From Neoalteromonas flava (GTDB taxonomy: Bacteria > Pseudomonadota > Gammaproteobacteria > Enterobacterales > Alteromonadaceae), in assembly GCF_002807685.1 (NCBI RefSeq), contig NZ_PEAX01000004.1, forward strand, positions 348,307-412,306: 64,000 nt of DNA, in the 5' to 3' direction. The first letter of the stretch is position 1. Every line of letters starts with the position of its first letter. Position numbers and translations under genes: made by a program. The notes below the pieces were generated by a model, which saw only the letters and a list, made by a program, of their open reading frames with translations, searched no databases and was not told where the DNA came from. Positions 1 through 9,337 of the stretch are shown here, piece by piece.

Positions 1-1
1 G

Positions 2-2359
2 TCTAGTTTGCTCATCGCCCCAACCGGTGCAGGAAAAACCTTAAGCGGGTTGCTACCCTCATTAATTGAACTTAGTCAGGGAGAGTATCCGGGGCTTCAT
101 ACACTTTATATTTCTCCCTTGAAGGCCCTCACTCACGATATTGAGCGCAACGTACTACAACCTGTGCTAGACATGGAGTTGCCTATTACCGTTGAAACCC
201 GCACCGGGGACACACCAGCACATAAGCGGCAGCGGCAGCGCAGAAAACCGCCCAACGTTCTGTTGACTACCCCAGAGTCACTTATGTTGATGCTGTCCTA
301 CACCGACGCAAACAAGTTATTTGGGCAACTTAAAGCCATCGTAGTCGATGAAGTGCATTCATTCGCCAATGGTAAACGCGGCGACTTTACAGCATTAGCA
401 CTCGCAGAGTTGCGCGGTCATGCGCCGCAGGCGACGACGTTTGGATTGTCGGCGACAGTGGCGCGGCCTGCAGCATTGGCCAAATGGTTGGGTAGCAGTG
501 GTAATCCTGTGGTTGTGCACCAAGTTGAGGATGTCACCAAGCCTAGGGTTAGCATCATGCGCTGTGCAGAAAAAATCCCTTTTGGTGGGTTTATGGCGAA
601 GTATGCTGTTACAGAGATCTATGCCAGTATTCAAGCGGTAGAGACAACGCTGGTGTTCGTTAACACACGAGCGCAAGCTGAACTATTGTTTCAGTTCCTT
701 TGGGAAGTCAATTCAGCAGGCTTAGCGATCGCTATCTATCATGGGTCGTTAAGCAAAGAGCAGCGGCGGAAAACCGAAGCTTTGGTCGCCGCGGGTAGTA
801 TCCGTGCGGTAGTCACTACCTCTGCACTAGAGCTCGGTGTGGATTGGGGCAATGTACAGCGGGTTATCCAAGTAGGTGCGCCCAAAGGCGTGAGTCGTTT
901 ACTGCAGCGCATTGGTCGTAGCAACCATCGCCTCAATGAACCGTCTGAGGCGCTACTAGTTCCAGCTAATCGTTTTGAAGTGCTGGAATGTGACACCGCG
1001 ATTAGAGCGATAGAGAAGGGGCAACTTGACGGTGAGCCCTTTATTCGAGGCTCTCTAGACGTAATCCCACAATTTATAGTCAATACGTTGTGCAGTAGAG
1101 CAGCTAAACCGGATGACATATTTCAACGGGTCCTGCAGGCGCCGACTTACGCAGATTTGGATCGCGCTACCTTTGATGCGTTATGGCAATTTACCTGTGA
1201 TGGTGGCTATGCGCTGCGTGCCTACGATCGCTATCGACGACTAGAGGCAAGTGATGATGGTACCTTTCAACCAGCCTCGAAACGCGTGATCCAACGCCAT
1301 CGACAAAACATCGGCACTATTGTTGAAGCCGGGCGTTTGAAAGTTAAGCGCTTGCGTCGATCACATCAAGGTAAGGTCATCGGTGAAGTTGAAGAGTACT
1401 TTGCCCAACAGTTGGTTAAGGGGGATACCTTTTATTTTGCTGGCGAGGTTTTAAAGTTTGAAGGGATCAGAGATATGTTTCTCGAAGCTTGGCCCAGTAA
1501 AGCCATGGATCCTAAAATTCCGAGCTATGTGGGTGGGCAAATGCCATTATCCACCTTCCTTGCGGATGGGGTGCGCGAGTTATTGGCAACGCCATCTGCA
1601 TGGAATCGATTGCCAGTAGACGTGCAGGACTGGTTGTCTTTGCAAGCCTTATATTCGGCTATTCCTGCCAGTGAACGCATTCTGATCGAGCAATTCCCCT
1701 ATCGACAAGCACAATACACGTTGTTTTATACGTTTGATGGTCGCAAAGCACATCAGACGCTTGGCATGTTGCTTACACGGCGAATGGAGAAGCTCGACTT
1801 ACAACCACTCAGCTTTAGTATCACCGATTATGGTTTATCTATCTGCTCAATCAAACCAGTGACGGCGCAGCATATCCCGCATTTGTTTAATCCTGATATA
1901 TTGGGCGATGAGCTTGCAGATTGGATGCTTGAGTCGCCAATGCTAAAGCGCTCGTTTCGCCGAGTGGCAATGGTTAGCGGATTGATTGAACAGCAGTATT
2001 TTAGTCAACGCAAATCGATGCGGCAGGTGACGTTTTCGACCGATCTTATTTATGACACCTTGCGCGAGTACGATCCTGACCATATTCTTCTGCTGGTCAC
2101 GCGTGAGGATGCTGAGCGCGAACTTCTCGACTTATCACGTTTGACTGACTTACTTATCCGCTATGTGGGTAAGACCGATTTTAAAGTACTGGAAAAAGTG
2201 TCGCCTTTAGCCATTCCTATTGTGCTTGACGTGCGCAGTGAGCAGGTTAAAGGCGCAGGCCAGGCTGCGCTACTTGAGCAAGCAAGTTTGTATCAAGAAG
2301 CAGAAAGTATGTTGGAAGACGTACGCCAACTATTGACTGGAGCGGCGGAAAGCGAGTAA
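2..2359 (+). CDS. Ligase-associated DEXH-box helicase (Lhr-like), 5' end outside the window
   Basis: Superfamily 2 helicase of the Lhr type, expected to act in DNA repair with an ATP-dependent DNA ligase. The frame is open from the first bases, and the Walker A motif (APTGAGKT) lies within the first dozen codons. Only a short N-terminal piece, the Q-motif region, should be missing. Visible motifs in order are Walker A, the DEVH box (VDEVHSF, near residue 115), GLSAT motif III, ELGVDWG motif V and the QRIGRSNHR motif VI. A long Lhr-type C-terminal domain follows. The stop overlaps the next start (TAATG), so it is translationally coupled to the PdeM-type phosphoesterase. This is the usual order in ligase-associated DNA-damage clusters; ligase and exonuclease genes would be expected just upstream. 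Family confidence is high; the cellular role is inferred from context. Confidence 0.9.
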   Translation, partial: SSLLIAPTGAGKTLSGLLPSLIELSQGEYPGLHTLYISPLKALTHDIERNVLQPVLDMELPITVETRTGDTPAHKRQRQRRKPPNVLLTTPESLMLMLSYTDANKLFGQLKAIVVDEVHSFANGKRGDFTALALAELRGHAPQATTFGLSATVARPAALAKWLGSSGNPVVVHQVEDVTKPRVSIMRCAEKIPFGGFMAKYAVTEIYASIQAVETTLVFVNTRAQAELLFQFLWEVNSAGLAIAIYHGSLSKEQRRKTEALVAAGSIRAVVTTSALELGVDWGNVQRVIQVGAPKGVSRLLQRIGRSNHRLNEPSEALLVPANRFEVLECDTAIRAIEKGQLDGEPFIRGSLDVIPQFIVNTLCSRAAKPDDIFQRVLQAPTYADLDRATFDALWQFTCDGGYALRAYDRYRRLEASDDGTFQPASKRVIQRHRQNIGTIVEAGRLKVKRLRRSHQGKVIGEVEEYFAQQLVKGDTFYFAGEVLKFEGIRDMFLEAWPSKAMDPKIPSYVGGQMPLSTFLADGVRELLATPSAWNRLPVDVQDWLSLQALYSAIPASERILIEQFPYRQAQYTLFYTFDGRKAHQTLGMLLTRRMEKLDLQPLSFSITDYGLSICSIKPVTAQHIPHLFNPDILGDELADWMLESPMLKRSFRRVAMVSGLIEQQYFSQRKSMRQVTFSTDLIYDTLREYDPDHILLLVTREDAERELLDLSRLTDLLIRYVGKTDFKVLEKVSPLAIPIVLDVRSEQVKGAGQAALLEQASLYQEAESMLEDVRQLLTGAAESE

Positions 2360-3063
2360 TGGATGAAGCAACGTTAAAATATTTAATTAGCGCTAAGAAA
2401 TCACTCCCATTTCGAATTCAAGAACATTTATTCCTGTTAAATGCCACGGGAACAATTTACTGGCCAGCGAAGCGATTACTCGTGGTCTCAGACTTACACT
2501 TTGAAAAAGCCAGCTTTTTGGCCCAGCAAGGGGCTCCATTACCCCACTACGATACTCATGCCACACTGCTTAAACTTAGCGCTGATATTAATCAGTTTAA
2601 GCCAGCAATGGTGGTCTGTTTAGGCGATAGTTTTCACGATCTCGGCGCTTGGCGCCGCTTGGGAAGTGCCGAGAGAGCGCAGCTATTTAGCCTTGTGCAA
2701 GATTGTGAGCGTTGGGTGTGGATTGAAGGTAACCACGATCCTGAACTGCCATTAGAATTACCCGGTGAACGACACAGTGAGTTGCAGAGTGAAGGAGTGG
2801 TGTTTACCCATGAGCCCCATAATGGTGCGGCAGAGGTATTTCAGGTAGTCGGCCATTTCCATCCCAAGCTGCGTAAGCGTGTCGCTCGCCAAACTATGTC
2901 AGGGCGGTGTTTTGCTGCCGGCAAGCAGCTTCTGATCATGCCAGCGTTTGGCGCCTATACCGGAGGCTTAGATGTTGCCGATAAGGCCTTTGAGCACGTA
3001 TTGCCGAAGCGACAGCGCCAGTATTTTTTGCTCCATCAGGATTGTATTTACGCGATTAAATAA
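2359..3063 (+). CDS. pdeM: Ligase-associated metallophosphoesterase, PdeM type
   Basis: Calcineurin-like metallophosphoesterase of 234 residues. The metal-binding blocks appear in the correct order: SDLHFEKA, GDSFHD, GNHD and GHFHP. The motif before the last block (FTHEP) is also typical. Members of this group sit beside a DEXH helicase and an ATP-dependent ligase and are annotated as ligase-associated DNA-damage-response endonucleases or phosphoesterases. The start codon overlaps the helicase stop by one base (TAATG). No signal peptide is present, so it should be cytoplasmic. The nuclease substrate is not defined by the sequence; the repair role is inferred from the neighbour. Confidence 0.88.
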   Translation: MDEATLKYLISAKKSLPFRIQEHLFLLNATGTIYWPAKRLLVVSDLHFEKASFLAQQGAPLPHYDTHATLLKLSADINQFKPAMVVCLGDSFHDLGAWRRLGSAERAQLFSLVQDCERWVWIEGNHDPELPLELPGERHSELQSEGVVFTHEPHNGAAEVFQVVGHFHPKLRKRVARQTMSGRCFAAGKQLLIMPAFGAYTGGLDVADKAFEHVLPKRQRQYFLLHQDCIYAIK

Positions 3064-3136
3064 TCGTTGTCTCGATTGCTTAGCCGCTAAGGCTGTGTCA
3101 TCTTAATCCAGAGACTTCTAGCACGGAACCTTCTTT

Positions 3137-4285
3137 ATGCTCAGCAAACGCGATTTTCTCCGCTTGTCCGCAAAAGCGCTAATTGCTTCAGGGTTAGCAG
3201 CAACCGTACCCATCACATCTGAACTAGGTGCTACCTCTGCCGTCACACTGCGTCAATCAAGCAAATTGCTGCAATTGCATTACAATGAGAACTCATTAGG
3301 GATGTCTCCTGCTGCGTTACAGGCAGCAATAGACGCTACAGGTGTGCTGGGTAATCGCTATGCTGATCAACCACTCGATGAACTGCGCGAAAAGCTAGCC
3401 GTTAAGCATAAGGTAGCGGGATCCCAGATTATATTTGGCAATGGCTCAACCGAAGTCTTGCAAGCTGTTAGTCGTCTAGCAGCCATGCAAGACGCTGTTT
3501 TAGTTGAACCTACACCAACGTTCGGCGCTCTCGCGCGTTACGCGAAAGCGCAAGGGATGCAAGTGGTTAAAGTGCCAGTTTCCGCGGATTTTGTGACCGA
3601 TATTGCCGCTATAGAAGCGCAAGCAAATCAATACAAGGGTGCGGTATTAGTAAATTTATGTAATCCCAATAACCCTACCGGCACGATAGTCGATAGTGCT
3701 GCATTGGCAGCGTGGATCAGACGCGCGCCTGCCCAGCACATTTTTTTGTTGGATGAAGCTTATTTGGAATATGCACTGCAAAGCCCAGGTTATCAAAGTA
3801 TGTTGCCGTTGGTGCTCGAAGGGCGAGAGAACCTGGTCATTGCGCGTACCTTTTCAAAAGTATTTGGTATGGCTGGGTTGCGCATGGGGTATGGTGTTGC
3901 TGCACCAAAAACGGCTGCACAATTGAATGCCCTCGGCGCCGATTTTAACTTAAATATTGCAGGTATTGCTGCTGCGTCGGCTTCTTTAGATGACCAAGAT
4001 TTCTTTCTAACTAGCTTGAAAGCCAATGCCGAAGCTAAGCAGATCTTGCTTGGTACCCTTGATCAACTTAACCTCAGTTACATTCCCAGTCACACTAATT
4101 TTGTTTTGCACCGGATAAATAGCGATCTGCAAACCTATTCGCAACGGATGCGTGATAATAGTGTCAAGGTCGGTCGCAGAATGACCGCGGAAGATGGTTG
4201 GAATCGACTTTCTCTTGGAACGCCAGATGATATGCGCGAATTTAGCCAATTGTTGCTTAAATTTAGAGAACAGGGATGGGTCTAA
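3137..4285 (+). CDS. PLP-dependent aminotransferase (HisC-like) with an export signal
   Basis: Fold-type I aminotransferase of 382 residues resembling histidinol-phosphate aminotransferases. The PLP lysine lies in TFSKVFGMAGLRMGY, the nucleotide-loop NPNNPTG motif is clear, and the cofactor aspartate is in FLLDEAYLEY. The first 35 residues look like a Tat-type leader: SKRDFLRL, a hydrophobic stretch, then a small-residue region before residue 36. The twin pair is Lys-Arg rather than Arg-Arg, so Tat export is plausible but not proven. It is followed by a convergent gene (aguB) 23 bases away. No his genes are nearby, so a histidine-biosynthesis role is unlikely. The amino acid substrate is unknown. 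Confidence 0.8.
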   Translation: MLSKRDFLRLSAKALIASGLAATVPITSELGATSAVTLRQSSKLLQLHYNENSLGMSPAALQAAIDATGVLGNRYADQPLDELREKLAVKHKVAGSQIIFGNGSTEVLQAVSRLAAMQDAVLVEPTPTFGALARYAKAQGMQVVKVPVSADFVTDIAAIEAQANQYKGAVLVNLCNPNNPTGTIVDSAALAAWIRRAPAQHIFLLDEAYLEYALQSPGYQSMLPLVLEGRENLVIARTFSKVFGMAGLRMGYGVAAPKTAAQLNALGADFNLNIAGIAAASASLDDQDFFLTSLKANAEAKQILLGTLDQLNLSYIPSHTNFVLHRINSDLQTYSQRMRDNSVKVGRRMTAEDGWNRLSLGTPDDMREFSQLLLKFREQGWV

Positions 4286-4307
4286 TCGCACCATCCCTAA
4301 ACAAGGT

Positions 4308-5219
4308 TTATGAGCGCCAGCGTTTAGTTAGATCGTCATAAGCATCGATTCTGCGGTCACGGAAATACGGCCATATGCGCTTCACAGCTTCAGTGCGAGT
4401 CATGTCTATGTCAACCATCAACGTTTCTTCTTTATCACTGCTCGCTTGGGCGAGTATTTCGCCTTGTGGTCCAGCAATAAAACTTTGCCCCCAGAAGAAA
4501 ATTCCATCGTTCTGATCATCAGGGGCTGCGCCTGGGGCAGGTTCAAATCCAGTTCGATTGGCAACAACAACCGGCACTGAATTAGCCACCGCGTGAGCTC
4601 GTTGGATGGTATGCCAAGCGTCGTGTTGACGCTGTTGTTCAGCTTTGTCGTCGGTCAGATCCCAACCGATTGCCGTTGGATAAAACAAAAGGTCGGCTCC
4701 AGCCATGCTCATCAGCCGTGCAGCTTCTGGGTACCACTGATCCCAACATACGAGCACGCCGAGCTTACCAACGGATGTCTCAATCGGCTGGAAGCCCATA
4801 TCACCGGGGGTAAAATAAAACTTCTCGTAAAAGCCAGGATCGTCTGGAATGTGCATTTTACGGTACATACCAGCAATATCTGAGCTCCGGTCAAACACTA
4901 CAGCGGTATTGTGATATAAACCCGAGGCACGTTTCTCGAACAGTGAAGTGACCAAAACGATATTTAGTTCGTCTGCTAAAGCGCCAAAAAACTCCGTTGC
5001 TGGGCCTGGAATAGGCTCGGCCAAATCGAAAGCATTGACATCTTCGTTCTGACAAAAATACAGCGTGCTGTGGAGCTCCTGAAGTAAAACCAATTCACAG
5101 CCGCTAGCCGCTAACTCGCGGACTCGCGCAGCGCTTTTTGCCCAATTAATCGATTTGTCATTGTTCTCAACGGCTTGTTGTACAAGTCCGACGGTCAGAC
5201 TTTTTGGCTTAGCTGACAT
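4308..5219 (-). CDS. aguB: N-carbamoylputrescine amidase
   Basis: Nitrilase-superfamily C-N hydrolase of 303 residues that converts N-carbamoylputrescine to putrescine, CO2 and ammonia. The Glu-Lys-Cys triad is visible: Glu in LLQELHSTLYF, Lys in MYRKMHIPDDPG and Cys in VLVCWDQWYPEAAR. The length and the C-terminal RIWPYFRDRRID block fit the family. An AAGGAG Shine-Dalgarno sequence lies 8 bases before the ATG. The gene overlaps the 3' end of aguA by 11 bases, so the two form one operon covering the agmatine-to-putrescine branch. Speculative alternatives such as beta-ureidopropionase are much less likely given the partner. Confidence 0.93.
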   Translation of the reverse strand: MSAKPKSLTVGLVQQAVENNDKSINWAKSAARVRELAASGCELVLLQELHSTLYFCQNEDVNAFDLAEPIPGPATEFFGALADELNIVLVTSLFEKRASGLYHNTAVVFDRSSDIAGMYRKMHIPDDPGFYEKFYFTPGDMGFQPIETSVGKLGVLVCWDQWYPEAARLMSMAGADLLFYPTAIGWDLTDDKAEQQRQHDAWHTIQRAHAVANSVPVVVANRTGFEPAPGAAPDDQNDGIFFWGQSFIAGPQGEILAQASSDKEETLMVDIDMTRTEAVKRIWPYFRDRRIDAYDDLTKRWRS

Positions 5220-6261
5220 AGGATGAGACTCCTTTGTTTAATTGCTGAATAACGGCAGGCTTGAAGGTATTGCGCGGCACTTGCATGGTGATGCAATGTA
5301 AGCTGCCAAATTGTTGCACCAATGCATGGCAATTCACTGCAACGATTTGATGGTCAGGATAGGCTTTGCGCATAACCTCCAACGCCATTTCATCTTCCAC
5401 TTGATCATACACTGGACAGAGTACATGCGAATTACAAATTAGAAAATTAGCGTAAGATGCTGGGAGGCGCTCACCCTCGGTATTGATGATTTCCGGCAGC
5501 GGTAATTCAAAAATTTCATGCGCGGGAAAGTGCATTCTAACTTCTTTTACTAGCTCACTAAGGCCCGCAAAATGACTATCCTCAGGGCGATTATATGCAC
5601 TTTGAATGACGATACCATTGTCTGGTGTAAACCTTACCAGCGTGTCTATATGGCCATCAGTATCGTCGCCTTCTAAATGGCCATGTTCAAGAATGGTTGT
5701 TCTTTTTGCTCCAAGGGCATCAGCAAACAACATTTCATATTGTTGTAGCGGCATCTCACCATTTCGCTCAGGGTTAGACAAGCACAGAGCAGTGGAGAGA
5801 AGATGACCGTCTTGATCGATTTCCAGCGCACCGCCTTCACACACTACATCCACTGTCGCCAATGCATGCTGACAAAGTTCCGCGAGGAACTTTCGATTCA
5901 CCACATTATCGCGTTGTGCAGAAAACTTATTACCCCAACCATTGAATTCAAACTCCACTGGTAAGCGCTGACCTTGCGTGTCAGAAAGTGTTAAGAACGC
6001 ATAGTCTCTTACCCAGGTGTCATTGTACTCTGCAGCAATTAACAGTACTCGCGCATTTGCTAGCTGAGTTGATAAAGACGCGATGTCTTGGTTTCTGCAG
6101 AGCAATATCACACCTGCACCCGCCGCATTAATGGCTGCAATGAGTTGCTTATAGGTATTCGTTACGACGGGTAGCCAAGGTGCCCAATCCGTATTTTCAT
6201 TCGGCCAAGCTAGGATCACCGCTTCACACGGTTCCCATTCGGGGATTAAGGTCGCAGTCAC
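5209..6261 (-). CDS. aguA: Agmatine deiminase
   Basis: Peptidyl-arginine-deiminase-family enzyme of 350 residues that hydrolyses agmatine to N-carbamoylputrescine. Signature blocks include ILAWPNENTDWAPWL near the N-terminus, CEGGALEIDQDG, the HLEGDDTDGHIDT segment with the catalytic His and Asp, and the C-terminal nucleophile in FGSLHCITMQVP. Translation starts at GTG (6259-6261) behind an AGAGG ribosome-binding site. It is the first gene of the aguA-aguB pair; the 11-base overlap suggests coupled translation. Together they provide putrescine from arginine without ornithine decarboxylase. The arginine decarboxylase gene is not in this window. Confidence 0.94.
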   Translation of the reverse strand: MTATLIPEWEPCEAVILAWPNENTDWAPWLPVVTNTYKQLIAAINAAGAGVILLCRNQDIASLSTQLANARVLLIAAEYNDTWVRDYAFLTLSDTQGQRLPVEFEFNGWGNKFSAQRDNVVNRKFLAELCQHALATVDVVCEGGALEIDQDGHLLSTALCLSNPERNGEMPLQQYEMLFADALGAKRTTILEHGHLEGDDTDGHIDTLVRFTPDNGIVIQSAYNRPEDSHFAGLSELVKEVRMHFPAHEIFELPLPEIINTEGERLPASYANFLICNSHVLCPVYDQVEDEMALEVMRKAYPDHQIVAVNCHALVQQFGSLHCITMQVPRNTFKPAVIQQLNKGVSSYVS

Positions 6262-6308
6262 AAAACCTCTTTAACATTAAACAATGGAAACGCCAATTAT
6301 AACGCACT

Positions 6309-7016
6309 TTATTTTAAATGACGCCCACCATCGAGGTGTAAAGTTTGGCCAGTTATAAATTCACTCTCTAGCAGATAGGCGACTGCTTTCACCACCTCCT
6401 GTGGACCAGGGCAAATTTGCAGTACAGACTTTTGCAGTGCCTTAGTGCGATACTCCTCTGAGTCGTTGTCATTAAACATGACTAACGCAGGTGCAATGCT
6501 ATTCACTTTTACTTGTGGAGCCAGTTTGGCTGCAAAGGATAAGGTTAAATTATGTAACGCAGCCTTGCTGGCTGAATAAGCAATGTGTTTTTGGCTACCT
6601 TTGGTCTGCACATAATCTGTCATGTGAATAATATCGCTGACACCATCATAGGCGTTTAACAAATCGGCAAATGCCAGATTCATTTGATAGGGAGCTGATG
6701 CATGTACTTGCATCATCTTTTGCATTAAATCGGCAAAATCCGAATCAGCCTCTTCTTTGTCCCAGTCCGACGCATTGTGAATGACGGCGCGTAAAGTTGA
6801 AGTGTGCGCTTTCACCGCCTCGATGGCATTAGCAATACCTTCATTTGTGGCGAAGTCTGCAGCGATAAGGTGTGCGCCTAAACGGCTGAGTTCATCTACT
6901 GATGGTTTTCTGCGCCGGTATGTTATAATCACAGAGAAACCCTGTGCGATTAAGTATTTGGCAACGGCCAAACCGAGGCGTTGGGTGCCACCGGTAATCA
7001 AGATAGGTGATTTCAA
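6309..7016 (-). CDS. folM: Dihydromonapterin reductase (FolM, short-chain dehydrogenase)
   Basis: SDR-family oxidoreductase of 235 residues. It carries the N-terminal TGGTQRLG cofactor loop followed by YRRRKP, which fits NADPH preference, plus NASDW at the NNAG position and the catalytic YSASK. The C-terminal TGQTLHLDGGRHLK block is typical of FolM, which makes tetrahydromonapterin and shows dihydrofolate reductase activity. The start is TTG at 7014-7016: an AAGGA ribosome-binding site sits 8 bases upstream and no ATG fits the conserved N-terminus. It is divergent from folE, which supplies the first intermediate of pterin synthesis, and this pairing supports the FolM call over a generic SDR. 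Confidence 0.9.
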   Translation of the reverse strand: MKSPILITGGTQRLGLAVAKYLIAQGFSVIITYRRRKPSVDELSRLGAHLIAADFATNEGIANAIEAVKAHTSTLRAVIHNASDWDKEEADSDFADLMQKMMQVHASAPYQMNLAFADLLNAYDGVSDIIHMTDYVQTKGSQKHIAYSASKAALHNLTLSFAAKLAPQVKVNSIAPALVMFNDNDSEEYRTKALQKSVLQICPGPQEVVKAVAYLLESEFITGQTLHLDGGRHLK

Positions 7017-7171
7017 TCAACGGGTCCTTATGCGAATTTGCCTGAGGCAAGTTGGTATAAACATGTTGGTCAGTACGCGTGATAGGGTGACATTGGTTTT
7101 TTTTCGGGTCAATTAATCCCATTTATTAAGTTGTTGCGTATAACTGACTCAAGAGGAAACTGGAAGACGCT

Positions 7172-7858
7172 ATGAGATCGAATGAAGCTGTGGTCGTGCG
7201 TGATGCATTGGAGCCAAGAATATCGCCTGAAGCTAAGCTAGTAAGAGAAGCTTTAGAAGCCCAAGGATTGGAAACGCCGATGGTGGCTAATCGTCTGTCT
7301 GATGAGCAGAAACGCGACAGAATACAAGCCGCTATGCTCACGGTTATGGAGACGCTTGGGTTAGATTTGTCTGATGATAGTCTTGCTGATACACCTGCTC
7401 GCATCGCAAAAATGTACGTAAATGAAATTTTTGCCGGCTTGGACTACAGCAAGTTCCCGAAGATTACCCAAATCGAAAATAAAATGAGCATTTCGCAGCC
7501 AGTACAAGTGTCAGATGTGAGTGTGACCAGCACCTGCGAGCACCACTTTGTTACCATTGATGGTACTGCAACCGTGGCCTATATTCCCAAAGAGACGGTT
7601 ATCGGGCTCTCAAAAATTAACCGCTTGGTTGGTTTTTTTGCCCAGCGACCACAGGTACAGGAGCGCCTTACTCAGCAAGTAATGGTGGCTTTGCAAGCCC
7701 TGACCGGCACAGAAGATGTCGCGGTCACTATTAATGCCACCCATTATTGCGTGAAAGCGCGCGGCATCCGCGATAACAATTCCTTTACACGCACATCTGC
7801 ATTGGGTGGTCAGTTTCTGACCAGCAGCGAATTGCGACGTGAATTTTTCCAAGCTTAA
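7172..7858 (+). CDS. folE: GTP cyclohydrolase I
   Basis: Converts GTP to 7,8-dihydroneopterin triphosphate, the entry step of folate and other pterin synthesis. The 228-residue protein matches FolE throughout. It has the NKM block, the zinc-binding [13 protein letters not shown] motif, the [22 protein letters not shown] core and the second zinc Cys in [11 protein letters not shown]. It has a short N-terminal extension relative to the E. coli protein. An AGAGGAA ribosome-binding region precedes the ATG. It is divergently arranged with folM over a 155-base spacer. The enzyme is expected to be a cytoplasmic homodecamer. Confidence 0.96.
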   Translation: MRSNEAVVVRDALEPRISPEAKLVREALEAQGLETPMVANRLSDEQKRDRIQAAMLTVMETLGLDLSDDSLADTPARIAKMYVNEIFAGLDYSKFPKITQIENKMSISQPVQVSDVSVTSTCEHHFVTIDGTATVAYIPKETVIGLSKINRLVGFFAQRPQVQERLTQQVMVALQALTGTEDVAVTINATHYCVKARGIRDNNSFTRTSALGGQFLTSSELRREFFQA

Positions 7859-7864
7859 TTTTAA

Positions 7865-7897
7865 CGCGTCTTGTTCCTAAGAGTGAGACGCGCTACT
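7865..7897 (+). terminator. Possible terminator after folE
   Basis: A 7-bp perfect stem (CGCGTCT at 7865-7871 with AGACGCG at 7886-7892) lies just downstream of the folE stop, before the next promoter region. Only a short, interrupted T-run follows, so termination strength is doubtful. Confidence 0.4.
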
Positions 7898-7932
7898 CTT
7901 TCCACGTTTTCATGGATTGAGGTCAAAGGGAT

Positions 7933-9132
7933 ATGCGCTTTTTTTGGTTGGTATTTTTAGCACTGGCGAGTGCTGGGTGTAAGCTGACTGATCCTTCCCC
8001 TGTTGTAATAGACGTTAACCCACACGTGCACAGCGGTATGCCTAAAGAGCTGCGTCAGCTGGTCACGGTTGAAACGCTTCGAGGGGCGAAAAATCTGCCT
8101 GATACCTCAGTGCTTTTTGCCTTGACTACCGAGCAGCAAGCTCATTTTCTCAATTATTATACCGACCCCAGTCGAGCTGATATCGCCAAACACAAGCGCT
8201 TGTATAATTACATTGACAATTTATATGTAGGATTCACATATTTAGGCGATACCTACGATGCCCAAACGGCATTTGCGACTCAAAGTGGCAACTGCCTTTC
8301 GTTGGCCATTTTAACCACCGCGTTAGCAGATCTGGCTGGACTTGAAGTTGCTTATCAAGAAGTGAACGCTGCCCCAGTCTATCGTCGCTTCGATAATGTG
8401 ATGACGCTATCGACCCATGTGCGTACTCACTTGTTTGAAGAGTTATCCCCCGAAGAACTTAAAACGACGGTAATTCGCGGCAAAATTATCATCGATTACT
8501 ATCCGGAGCGCGGCAATATTCGGGGCAACATGATTGCTACGGACACATTTTTTGCTATGTATTACCGAAACTTAGCGAGTGATGCGATCATAAATGGTCA
8601 GTTAACTTTAGCTTACGAGTTATTGACTAATGCTTTGCAAATCGCCCCCAGTGATGCCGAATCATTGAACGCGATGGCAGTGGTTCTGAACAAGATGGGG
8701 TATTCACAAAAAGCCCTAAAGCTATATCGATATGCCGTGAGTCACGGCTCAGAATCGCTTAATTTATTAGCCAATTATGCTGTATTAGCACGTGCTATGG
8801 GATTTGTTGAAGAGGCGGAACAACTCAATGCTGCATTGTCGAAAAGTGATGACTCAAATCCGTATCGTTGGCTTGATTTAGCCAACGAAAGAATTCATCA
8901 AGGTAAGCACCATATTGCACGTTCAATGTTGACCAAGACGCTGGAACGAGCACCTTACTTACATGAAGCCTACTTCTCTTTGGCAAAAAGCTACTACCTT
9001 ACCGGCCAACAAGACGCTGCGGACGAATCGCTGCGCAAAGCAGCTGAACTCGCTCAGCAACCAGAGACGGAAAAGCTTTATGAACAGAAGCGAGCAGTGT
9101 TAGCTATCGTTGATGATGAAGCGATTAATTAG
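7933..9132 (+). CDS. Lipoprotein with transglutaminase-like and TPR domains
   Basis: A 399-residue exported protein with a lipobox (LASAGC, acylated Cys about residue 16), so probably outer-membrane anchored. Residues of about 85-190 resemble a transglutaminase-like cysteine peptidase fold: a nucleophile-type Cys in SGNCLSLAILTTALA (about residue 121) and a His in STHVRTHLF. From about residue 205 onwards there are helical repeats with TPR character, including AYELLTNALQIAPSDAE and repeats ending in AP or PY. The combination suggests a scaffold with a catalytic or pseudo-catalytic N-terminal domain. No substrate can be named. Its end overlaps the convergent zinc-ribbon gene by 8 bases. Confidence 0.75.
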   Translation: MRFFWLVFLALASAGCKLTDPSPVVIDVNPHVHSGMPKELRQLVTVETLRGAKNLPDTSVLFALTTEQQAHFLNYYTDPSRADIAKHKRLYNYIDNLYVGFTYLGDTYDAQTAFATQSGNCLSLAILTTALADLAGLEVAYQEVNAAPVYRRFDNVMTLSTHVRTHLFEELSPEELKTTVIRGKIIIDYYPERGNIRGNMIATDTFFAMYYRNLASDAIINGQLTLAYELLTNALQIAPSDAESLNAMAVVLNKMGYSQKALKLYRYAVSHGSESLNLLANYAVLARAMGFVEEAEQLNAALSKSDDSNPYRWLDLANERIHQGKHHIARSMLTKTLERAPYLHEAYFSLAKSYYLTGQQDAADESLRKAAELAQQPETEKLYEQKRAVLAIVDDEAIN

Positions 9133-9337
9133 TTGCGCTGTCATCGTCTAAACTGCTGGCGATGACATTGAGTTGTTCACCCAGCCCATCTGCAACGACG
9201 ATCTCGAGCAAATGGTTACAGCGCTGACAACACACCTGATATTCGTGATATTTTTCTCTACATATTGCGGTATCAATTTTGTTAATTGAGCCGCAGTCCG
9301 GACAAATAAATTCTGCTTTTTTCATATCGCTGCCCAT
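9125..9337 (-). CDS. Small zinc-ribbon protein
   Basis: A 70-residue protein with two CxxC pairs, CPDC near residue 12 and CQRC near residue 38, which would chelate one zinc ion. The rest is a short beta-rich body and an acidic C-terminal tail (SLDDDSATN). The ATG at 9337 is chosen because AAGGA lies 7 bases upstream; a second Met four codons later is the alternative. The 3' end overlaps the TPR lipoprotein gene tail-to-tail. I do not recognise a characterised homologue. The fold suggests nucleic-acid or protein binding. Confidence 0.65.
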   Translation of the reverse strand: MGSDMKKAEFICPDCGSINKIDTAICREKYHEYQVCCQRCNHLLEIVVADGLGEQLNVIASSLDDDSATN

